Shown here: positions 1-4,113 of the stretch, piece after piece
Position numbering within the stretch: position 1 is the first letter of the stretch
How the letters are laid out: every line of letters starts with the position of its first letter
Assembly (NCBI GenBank): GCA_021814355.1
Contig: JAKAIJ010000144.1
Span: forward strand, 1 to 6,688
Source: Acidobacteriota bacterium
GTDB taxonomy: Bacteria; Acidobacteriota; UBA4820; DSQY01
Direction of reading: 5' to 3'
DNA length: 6,688 nucleotides
Program-made: the position numbers and the translations under genes
Notes under the pieces: model-generated
Databases searched by the model: none
The model's input: the letters and a program-made list of their open reading frames with translations, nothing else
Told to the model about the DNA's origin: nothing

Positions 1-309
1 GGCGCTGTCGCGACGCAGACCGCGGGCGGACCGCAGGCCTCCACCTCCTACACCCTCCCCGCGGGCTACGTCCAGCTTCTCCAGAGCCCCCTCCAGGACG
101 TCCAGATCGAGCGGGTGGTTCCTCCTGAACCCGCCGTCGGCTCCACGCAGACCGCGGGCGGACCGCAGGCCTCCACCTCCTACACCCTCCCCGCGGGCTA
201 CGTCCAGCTTCTCCAGAGCCCCCTCCAGGACGTCCAGATCGAGCGGGTGGTTCCGCCCACAACCCCGGCGGGACCCACCGGAATCCCCGTCTCCGCCCCT
301 CGCAAGTAG
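1..309 (+). CDS. C-terminal part of an unidentified repeat-containing protein (5' end outside window)
   Basis: The frame is open from base 1 to a TAG at 307-309, giving 102 visible codons, so the gene starts upstream of the window. The GTG at 115 is only an internal Val codon, because the same repeat continues upstream of it. The visible protein is two copies of a 44-residue unit (core TQTAGGPQASTSYTLPAGY followed by VQLLQSPLQDVQIERVVPP), joined by a short Pro/Ala linker (EPAVGS), then a Pro/Thr/Gly-rich tail ending in SAPRK. No Cys, no membrane segment and no catalytic motif are visible in this part. The composition (Pro, Gln, Thr, Ser, Val) would suit an extracellular or linker-like repeat domain, but that is inference. 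I do not recognise the family. A strong terminator follows directly, so this is the last gene of its transcript. The reading frame is certain; the function is unknown. Confidence 0.75.
   Translation, partial: GAVATQTAGGPQASTSYTLPAGYVQLLQSPLQDVQIERVVPPEPAVGSTQTAGGPQASTSYTLPAGYVQLLQSPLQDVQIERVVPPTTPAGPTGIPVSAPRK
13..254 (+). repeat. Tandem direct repeat, 132-bp period, within the partial CDS
   Basis: Bases 13-122 and 145-254 are identical over 110 bp as read by eye, which gives a 132-bp period (44 codons, in frame). The linker between copies (123-144) and the sequence before the first copy (1-12) are only loosely similar to each other. Even synonymous positions are unchanged, which points to a recent duplication or ongoing homogenisation rather than old repeats kept by selection on protein alone. 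The array may continue left of the window. Confidence 0.9.
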
Positions 310-332
310 AAGCCCCTCGATCGCAAGGCTGA

Positions 333-369
333 AGAGGCCGGCCGCAGGGCCGGCCTCTCTACCTTTTTT
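333..369 (+). terminator. Intrinsic (rho-independent) terminator
   Basis: A perfect 11-bp GC-rich stem (AGAGGCCGGCC at 333-343, GGCCGGCCTCT at 348-358) closes a 4-base GCAG loop. It is followed, after CTACC, by six T at 364-369. It lies 24 bp after the stop of the repeat-protein gene and ends that transcript. On the opposite strand the hairpin is not followed by a T-run, so it should act mainly on + strand transcription. Confidence 0.9.
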
Positions 370-381
370 CACGGGGGAGGG

Positions 382-465
382 TCACCGGGCGGCCGCCGCG
401 TAGAACTCCTCGAGCAGGACGGGTAGCGGGACGGCGTTGTGCTCTATGGCGCGGACTCGCCCCAC
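382..465 (-). other. Possible short ORF or C-terminal gene remnant, unknown
   Basis: Positions 370-518 have no convincing gene. On the reverse strand a frame runs from a TAA at 478-480 to a TGA at 382-384, with a possible GTG start at 463-465. From that GTG it would encode 27 residues, VGRVRAIEHNAVPLPVLLEE followed by FYAAAAR. The last 20 or so residues look protein-like, with hydrophobic/charged alternation and GC-rich third positions. There is no Shine-Dalgarno sequence before the GTG. The upstream 461-482 stretch is unusually AT-rich for this window (ATTTCTTTGATTATG on the + strand). It may be the tail of a gene whose 5' part was lost, a microprotein, or chance. I do not recognise it. Confidence 0.2.
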
Positions 466-487
466 CGATTTCTTTGATTATGGCACG

Positions 488-512
488 CGCCGGCTTCTGG
501 GGAGAGCCGGCG
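488..512 (-). terminator. Hairpin just downstream of the DUF2238 gene; weak terminator candidate
   Basis: A perfect 8-bp inverted repeat (CGCCGGCT at 488-495, AGCCGGCG at 505-512) with a 9-base loop begins 6 bp beyond the reverse-strand stop codon at 519-521. It is placed where a terminator for that gene would be. The sequence after it on the reverse strand (CGTGCCATAATC) has no T-run, so intrinsic termination would be poor. It may instead stabilise the mRNA 3' end. Confidence 0.3.
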
Positions 513-518
513 GCCGGA

Positions 519-1166
519 TCAGCTCCCCGTGGGCCCTCTCGCCATCTGGCGGTCGTGCCAGCGGGAGAGCAGGAGCTGGGCGGAGAGCGCGCCCATCAGG
601 CACATGAACATGTCCCACTGGGTGTCCCAGGCGTCGCCCTGCGTCCCGAGGAAGGAGTCGGCGGAGCTCTGCAGCAAGACGGCGGACCACCACTCCACGA
701 ACTCGTAGCAGACGCTGATGGAGAGGCAGACGCAGGTGACGAGGAAGAAGAGCCATCCGCCGCGGCGCAGGGGCGAGGTTCGCAGGAGGACCTCCCGGGC
801 GACGAGGGCGGGGACGGCTCCTTGCATGAAGTGGCCGAGGCGGTCGTAGTCGTTGCGCGCCAGGCCGAAGGCGTCGCGCATCCAGTTGAAGAGGGGCATC
901 TCGGCGTAGGTGTAGTGGCCGCCCACTAGAAGGACCACCGCGTGGAGCCAAATCAGGACGTAGGCCAGGGGGGTCAGCGGGAAACGCTGCCGCGTGGCGG
1001 CGAGCAGCGCCACGCCGAAAAAGACCGGAAAGGACTCGAGCCCCCAGGTCAGGTAGTCGTGGGGGCGAAAGAGGGACCAAGCCGCCACGGTGGCCAGGCT
1101 CGCGAGCCAGAGCAGGGACGCCCGGGCGCCCGGAACCAGAGGCGTATCAACGACCTCCATGGCCAT
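519..1166 (-). CDS. yjdF: DUF2238 / YjdF-type integral inner-membrane protein
   Basis: The product is a 215-residue membrane protein of the DUF2238 family, typified by E. coli YjdF. The family's biochemical role is not established. Family signatures recognised from memory are GHYTYAEMP (residues 83-91), YDRLGHFMQG (107-116), YEFVEWW (154-160) and GTQGDAWDTQWD (174-185). Conserved His, Asp, Glu and Trp near membrane boundaries suggest a polar or metal-binding active site, which is inference. Hydrophobic segments lie at about 17-33, 42-57, 67-82, 113-127, 137-157 and 186-200; short polar tails lie at both ends. The start was set at the ATG at 1164-1166 because AGGAGG lies 5 bases upstream. A second ATG two codons later is possible, and the frame is open 14 further codons upstream without a ribosome site. 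Length is close to the usual size of about 200 residues. It is probably monocistronic, with a weak promoter at 1186-1213. Confidence 0.88.
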   Translation of the reverse strand: MAMEVVDTPLVPGARASLLWLASLATVAAWSLFRPHDYLTWGLESFPVFFGVALLAATRQRFPLTPLAYVLIWLHAVVLLVGGHYTYAEMPLFNWMRDAFGLARNDYDRLGHFMQGAVPALVAREVLLRTSPLRRGGWLFFLVTCVCLSISVCYEFVEWWSAVLLQSSADSFLGTQGDAWDTQWDMFMCLMGALSAQLLLSRWHDRQMARGPTGS

Positions 1167-1171
1167 GGAAC

Positions 1172-1177
1172 CCTCCT
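1172..1177 (-). promoter_or_regulatory. Shine-Dalgarno site that decides the DUF2238 gene start
   Basis: The reverse strand reads AGGAGG, then GTTCC, then ATG (1164-1166). The 5-base spacing favours this ATG over the one at 1158-1160 (11-base spacing) and over the upstream in-frame start near 1208, which would leave this site inside the coding region. Confidence 0.75.
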
Positions 1178-1185
1178 GACGGCCG

Positions 1186-1213
1186 AGTATGCCACATCCT
1201 TCCGTCAAGACAA
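1186..1213 (-). promoter_or_regulatory. Weak sigma-70-type promoter candidate for the DUF2238 gene
   Basis: On the reverse strand, TTGTCT (1213-1208) and CATACT (1191-1186) are separated by 16 bases. Each box matches four of six consensus bases. Transcription would begin near 1179-1180, leaving a very short leader that just includes the Shine-Dalgarno site. The boxes lie immediately after the hairpin at 1221-1245. Confidence 0.35.
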
Positions 1214-1245
1214 GAAGAGAGGCCCGCCGGAGGGAGCGGCGGGCC
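1208..1245 (-). terminator. Probable terminator after the RD-heptad gene
   Basis: A perfect 9-bp stem (GGCCCGCCG at 1221-1229, CGGCGGGCC at 1237-1245) has a 7-base loop. Read on the reverse strand it is followed by TCTCTTCTTGTCT, a T-rich but interrupted tract. It lies about 55 bp downstream of the stop of the small exported protein gene and before the DUF2238 promoter, so it probably separates the two reverse-strand transcripts. The imperfect T-tract lowers certainty. Confidence 0.5.
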
Positions 1246-1278
1246 CGGGGAAAGGGGAAACGGAGGCGAGGGGGTGCT

Positions 1279-1302
1279 TAGAACCTATCCGGATAGGCTC
1301 TA
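1279..1302 (-). repeat. 24-bp near-perfect palindrome including a stop codon
   Basis: The sequence is TAGAACCTATCC on the left half and GGATAGGCTCTA on the right half, so 11 of 12 positions pair and the inner 14 bp are perfect. In reverse-strand RNA the one mismatch becomes a G-U wobble, giving a continuous 10-bp stem with a CCGG loop. The first three bases of that RNA stem are the UAG stop of the small exported protein gene (1300-1302). No T-run follows, so it is not a standard terminator. It may be an mRNA 3' stabilising hairpin, a protein-binding site, or a copy of an interspersed palindromic element. Confidence 0.7.
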
Positions 1303-1590
1303 GGAGCCGTTGCCGGAGCGGCCGGGGAGCTGACGGGGGTCGAAGGGGGGGACAGGCCCGCCCACGCCGCGCCGACGCTCCCACCGGTCGTGCCTCAGGT
1401 CCCGGCGGTCGCGCCGCAGGTCTCGCCGGTCGCTCCGGATGTCCCGCCGGTCGCCGCGCAGGTCGCGCAGGTCGCGCCGAATGTCCCGCCGGTCGTGGCG
1501 GATGTCGCCGCGGGGACGGCTCCCCGCCTGGGTCCCGAGGGTCGTCAACGCCACCAGCCCCGCCAGGGCCAGGATCAGAAGTTTTCTCAT
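1300..1590 (-). CDS. Small exported Arg/Asp heptad-repeat protein, function unknown
   Basis: This 96-residue protein has a clear Sec-type signal peptide: basic start MRKLL, hydrophobic core to about residue 18, and a likely cleavage after TQA (residue 22). The mature part is dominated by six consecutive heptads at residues 29-70 with the pattern D-[I/L]-R-x-D-[R/L]-[R/W] (for example DIRHDRR, DIRSDRR, DLRRDRR). A Gly/Pro-rich tail (GVGGPVPPFDPRQLPG) ends it. The alternating Arg and Asp would favour a long, highly charged single helix held by salt bridges, which is inference. There is no cysteine and no lipobox. The start is the ATG at 1588-1590, set by AAGGAGG 7 bases upstream; the open frame extends 29 codons further without support. 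Similar RD-repeat exported proteins are, from memory, seen as hypothetical proteins in Acidobacteriota and Deltaproteobacteria. It may act in the envelope, for instance by binding polyanions or metals, but nothing here proves a role. Confidence 0.75.
   Translation of the reverse strand: MRKLLILALAGLVALTTLGTQAGSRPRGDIRHDRRDIRRDLRDLRGDRRDIRSDRRDLRRDRRDLRHDRWERRRGVGGPVPPFDPRQLPGRSGNGS
1381..1506 (-). repeat. Six 21-bp coding repeats (RD heptads)
   Basis: This stretch encodes residues 29-70 of the small exported protein as six 7-codon units with Asp at position 1, Ile/Leu at 2, Arg at 3 and Asp at 5 throughout. The DNA is repetitive with a 21-bp period (recurrent GTCCCGCCGGTCG-like words on the + strand) but the copies differ at several bases, so the array is older than the left-edge 132-bp repeats. 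The period invites copy-number change in frame. Confidence 0.8.
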
Positions 1591-1597
1591 GGTCGTA

Positions 1598-1604
1598 CCT
1601 CCTT
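1598..1604 (-). promoter_or_regulatory. Strong Shine-Dalgarno site fixing the start of the RD-heptad gene
   Basis: The reverse strand reads AAGGAGG, then seven bases, then ATG (1588-1590). This near-consensus site places the start exactly at the signal peptide MRKLL and excludes the longer open frame. Confidence 0.85.
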
Positions 1605-1663
1605 CCTTACAGGCCACGTAGACCGGCGGGGGCTTTCCGGGGTTTAGCAGGCCGCGCCGTGAC

Positions 1664-1677
1664 GTGACGCCCGTCAC
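1664..1677. promoter_or_regulatory. Perfect inverted repeat in the divergent intergenic region; operator candidate
   Basis: GTGACG and CGTCAC (1664-1669 and 1672-1677) form a perfect 6-bp dyad around a CC spacer. It lies 24 bp upstream of the biotin promoter's -35 box and 74 bp upstream of the divergently transcribed exported-protein gene, so it could serve either. It does not match the recalled BirA, BioR or BioQ operator consensus sequences. Chance is possible in such GC-rich sequence. Confidence 0.35.
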
Positions 1678-1694
1678 AGAGGCCCGCCACCACC

Positions 1695-1714
1695 GGCCGC
1701 GTTTACACGCCGCC
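1695..1714. promoter_or_regulatory. Imperfect 20-bp palindrome over the biotin promoter -35 box; operator candidate
   Basis: GGCCGCGTTTACACGCCGCC pairs at 8 of 10 symmetric positions, with an inner GCGT/ACGC dyad. The -35 hexamer TTTACA (1702-1707) is at its centre, where a bound repressor would block RNA polymerase. No regulator gene is nearby and the sequence does not match the biotin regulator sites I know, so the regulator is unidentified. Confidence 0.3.
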
Positions 1715-1730
1715 TCTTTGTTGCTAGACT
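1702..1730 (+). promoter_or_regulatory. Sigma-70-type promoter of the bioBAFD operon
   Basis: TTTACA (1702-1707, five of six consensus bases) is followed after exactly 17 bases by TAGACT (1725-1730, four of six). TG one base before the -10 box (TGC-TAGACT) makes it an extended -10 element. Transcription should start near 1736-1738, giving a leader of roughly 24 bases. It is the only good + strand promoter before bioB, and since all downstream junctions overlap it probably drives all four genes. Confidence 0.65.
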
Positions 1731-1745
1731 TTCGCCCCGCCGGGA

Positions 1746-1759
1746 AGGGAGACTCTCCC
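1746..1759 (+). promoter_or_regulatory. bioB Shine-Dalgarno within a small inverted repeat
   Basis: AGGGAG (1746-1751) is the likely ribosome site, 9 bases before the bioB ATG. It overlaps GGGAG (1747-1751), which can pair with CTCCC (1755-1759) around a 3-base loop, so a short hairpin could partly mask it. The leader is too short for a riboswitch. Confidence 0.45.
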
Positions 1760-1760
1760 C

Positions 1761-2747
1761 ATGCTCCACGAGTCCATCCTCAGCGCGTACAAGGTCCTGG
1801 AGGGAGCGGAGCTGGACCGGGAGACGGCCGCCGCGCTCCTTCGCCTCAAGGGGCCCGACCTCCTCGACCTGATCTCCCTGGCGAACAAGGTCCGCCTCCG
1901 ATTCGCCGCCGAGCCCCACCTCTGCTCCATCGTGAACGCCAAGTCCGGCGCCTGCCCGGAGGACTGCCGCTATTGCGCCCAGTCGCTCGCCAACGACGCC
2001 CCCTCGGAGGTCTTCCCCCTCGTCTCCGAGGAGACGATCCTCGCCGCCGCCGGGGCCGCCCGGGAGAACGGCGCCCTCTGCTTCTGCATCGTCACCAGCG
2101 GCCGGGGCTACCCCGAGGAGAACTTCGAATTCCGGAGGATTCTGGCGGCGGCGGACGCGGTGCGCGCCCGGTACCCGGATCTCAACCTGGGCGCCTCCCT
2201 GGGGAACCTGAGCGGCGCCACCGCCCGCGCCCTGGCCGACCACGGCGTCACCTTCTACAACCACAACCTCCAGGTGAACCCCGCGCGCTACGGCGACCTG
2301 GTGGCGACGACCCACGGCGCGGCGGAGCGCATGGAGACCATCCGCCATCTCAAGGCCTGCTCCGTCCGCGTCTGCTCGGGCGGAATCTTCGGACTCGGCG
2401 AGAGCGCAGAGGACCGTCTCGAGCTGGCTCTCGCCCTCAAGGCGCTCGACGTGGACGTGGTCCCGCTGAACGTCCTGATTCCGATCCCCGGGACGCCCCT
2501 CCAGGACCAGGACGCCGTCACCATGCCGGAGGTGGCCAAGGCTCTCGCCCTTTTCCGGCTCGTGCTCCCGCGCAAGGTGATCAAGTTCGCCGCGGGGCGG
2601 GAGACCCGCTGCCGGGACTTCCAGGGACTGCTCCTGCTCTCGGGTCCCAACGGCTTCCTCACCGGAGGCTACCTGACCACGCGGGGGCGTCCCGTGGCCG
2701 AAGATCGGTCCCTCCTGCACGAGCTTGGGGAGTTCGATGCCCGCTAA
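1761..2747 (+). CDS. bioB: Biotin synthase (radical SAM)
   Basis: BioB inserts sulfur into dethiobiotin to form biotin, the last step of the pathway, in the cytoplasm. The 328-residue product carries the radical-SAM motif CxxxCxxC at Cys65, Cys69 and Cys72 (within NAKSGACPEDCRYCAQS), which binds the [4Fe-4S]/SAM cluster. Other family motifs are CIVTSGRG (109-116), YNHNL (166-170), CSGGIFGLGES (205-215), PIPGTPL (241-247) and FAAGRE (276-281). For the auxiliary cluster, Cys109, Cys205 and Arg280 align with E. coli Cys97, Cys188 and Arg260. The residue aligning with Cys128 is Gly144 (GGC at 2190-2192, one base from Cys TGC), within LNLGASLG. That is unusual for a key ligand. Additional cysteines at 55, 107, 200 and 284 might compensate. 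The start is the ATG at 1761, with a ribosome site at 1746-1751. Length is typical (E. coli 346). It is first in the operon and its 3' end overlaps bioA by 11 bp. Confidence 0.96.
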   Translation: MLHESILSAYKVLEGAELDRETAAALLRLKGPDLLDLISLANKVRLRFAAEPHLCSIVNAKSGACPEDCRYCAQSLANDAPSEVFPLVSEETILAAAGAARENGALCFCIVTSGRGYPEENFEFRRILAAADAVRARYPDLNLGASLGNLSGATARALADHGVTFYNHNLQVNPARYGDLVATTHGAAERMETIRHLKACSVRVCSGGIFGLGESAEDRLELALALKALDVDVVPLNVLIPIPGTPLQDQDAVTMPEVAKALALFRLVLPRKVIKFAAGRETRCRDFQGLLLLSGPNGFLTGGYLTTRGRPVAEDRSLLHELGEFDAR

Positions 2748-4113
2748 GGAGGAGATTCTCCGGCTGGACCGGGACCACCTCTGGCATCCCTTCACCCAGG
2801 CGAGCGACTACGCCGAGCGGGACCCCGTGGTCATGGTGGGCGGCCGGGGCGTGCGCCTCTTTGACGCGGACGGGAGGGCGTACTACGACGCCATCTCCTC
2901 CTGGTGGACCAACACCCTGGGCCACGCCCATCCGCGGCTCGTGGCCGCGGCGGCGAGGCAGGCGGCGGCGCTCGAGCACGTGAACTTTTCGGGCTTCACC
3001 CACCCCCCCGCGGCGGACCTGGTGGCGGGGCTCGTGGAGGTGCTCCCCCCCGCCCTGAGCCGGTACTTCTTCTCCGACGACGGCTCCACCGCCGTGGAGG
3101 CCGCGCTCAAGATGGCCTTCCAGTACTGGCGCAACCGCGGCCGCGCCGAAAAGACCCGCTTCATCATGGTGGACCACGCCTACCACGGCGACACCCTGGG
3201 CGCCGTCGGCGTGGGCGGCGTGGACCTCTTCCACCGGATCTACCGGCCGCTCACGGTGGAGTCCTTCCGGGCCCCCGGCCCGGACTGCGCCCGCTGCCCC
3301 CACCGGCGCTCGCGCCACACGGGAGACGCCCGCGACACGGGGTGCGCCCTGGAGTGCTTCGACGCCTTCGAGGCGCTGCTGCGGGAGAAGGCGCCGGCCG
3401 CCGCCGCCCTCATCCTCGAGCCGCTTCTGCAGGGGGCCGGGGGGATGCTCGTCCATCCGCCGCTCTTCCTCCAGCGGGCCCGCGCCCTCGCCTCGGAGCT
3501 GGACCTCCTCCTGATCCTCGACGAGGTGGCCACGGGGTTCGGCCGGACGGGCACGCTTTTCGCCTTCGAGCAGGCGGGCGTGGTTCCCGATCTGCTCTGC
3601 CTCTCCAAGGGGCTCACGGGCGGGTTCATGCCCTTGGCCCTCACGGTGGCCACCGAGGAGGTCTTCCAGTCCTTCTACGGGGACGCCGCCTCCGGCCGGA
3701 CCTTCTTTCACGGCCACAGCTACACCGCCAACCCCGTGGCCTGTGCCGTGGGGGCGGAGCACTTGCGGGTGGTGCGCGAGCTCGGCCTGCCCCGGAGCGC
3801 CGCCCTGGTCCTCGACCACTTCCACCGGCGGTTGAAAGAGTTCGCGGAGGAGCGCTGGGTTTCGGATATCCGCCACCTGGGGTTCGTGGGCGCCGTGGAC
3901 CTGGCGGGCCCGGGCGGCGCTCCCCTCGACCCGGCCTTCCGGGCGGGCTGGCGCGTCTATCACGAGGGGCTCGCCCGCGGCGTAGTGCTGAGGCCCCTGG
4001 GCGACACCCTCTACTGGTTCCTCCCGCTCGTGGTCACCCGCGAGGAGGTGGATGCGATCCTCGACCGGAGCCGGGAGTCCATGCGGGCGGTGCTCGATGG
4101 CGCTCCCCGGTAG
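2737..4113 (+). CDS. bioA: Adenosylmethionine-8-amino-7-oxononanoate (DAPA) aminotransferase
   Basis: BioA is a PLP-dependent class III aminotransferase that converts KAPA to 7,8-diaminopelargonate, classically using SAM as amino donor. The 458-residue product shows WHPFTQ (16-21), SSWW (54-57), YHGDT, DEVATGFGRTG with the PLP-ring Asp262, LSKGLTGG with the PLP-binding Lys291, HGHSYTANP (325-333), and LRPLGDTLYWFLP near the C-terminus. WW of the substrate pocket matches E. coli Trp52/53, but Phe19 stands where E. coli has Tyr17, and HGHSYT resembles the B. subtilis (lysine-using) enzyme, so the amino donor is uncertain. A cysteine cluster, C184xxC187 and C203xxxC207, sits in an insert before CFDAFEALL. 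The ATG at 2737 was preferred over a TTG at 2725: GGGGAG ends 4 bases before it. It overlaps the end of bioB by 11 bp and that of bioF by 17 bp. Confidence 0.95.
   Translation: MPAKEEILRLDRDHLWHPFTQASDYAERDPVVMVGGRGVRLFDADGRAYYDAISSWWTNTLGHAHPRLVAAAARQAAALEHVNFSGFTHPPAADLVAGLVEVLPPALSRYFFSDDGSTAVEAALKMAFQYWRNRGRAEKTRFIMVDHAYHGDTLGAVGVGGVDLFHRIYRPLTVESFRAPGPDCARCPHRRSRHTGDARDTGCALECFDAFEALLREKAPAAAALILEPLLQGAGGMLVHPPLFLQRARALASELDLLLILDEVATGFGRTGTLFAFEQAGVVPDLLCLSKGLTGGFMPLALTVATEEVFQSFYGDAASGRTFFHGHSYTANPVACAVGAEHLRVVRELGLPRSAALVLDHFHRRLKEFAEERWVSDIRHLGFVGAVDLAGPGGAPLDPAFRAGWRVYHEGLARGVVLRPLGDTLYWFLPLVVTREEVDAILDRSRESMRAVLDGAPR

Noticed and set aside
13..254. CRISPR array or mobile-element repeat
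   Set aside because: The repeat unit is 132 bp, in frame and translated as part of a coding region, with no spacer structure, inverted termini or transposase nearby.
474..929. + strand 151-codon frame opposite the DUF2238 gene
   Set aside because: It is antisense to a gene with clear family motifs, and its Glu/Gly/Ala/Val-rich translation is typical of a shadow.
1390..1647. + strand frame with Pro/Val/Ala repeats opposite the RD-heptad gene
   Set aside because: Its periodicity is the mirror of the 21-bp repeats on the other strand. The reverse-strand frame has a signal peptide and a near-consensus ribosome site; this one has neither.
1701..1725. BirA operator in the bioB upstream region (GTTTAC and TTGTTGC words)
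   Set aside because: The half-sites are in the wrong order and lack the TTGTAAACC/GGTTTACAA dyad, so no BirA box can be claimed.
1737..1760. Riboswitch in the bioB leader
   Set aside because: The predicted leader is only about 24 bases, too short for an aptamer.
1664..2983. Long + strand frame overlapping bioB in another register
   Set aside because: Very Arg/Pro/Gly-rich translation typical of a shifted frame in high-GC coding DNA; bioB in the same place has all family motifs.
2659..3963. Long reverse-strand frame opposite bioA
   Set aside because: Low-complexity His/Gly/Val/Glu composition is the antisense shadow of GC-rich codons. No ribosome site or domain is visible, and bioA is unambiguous.
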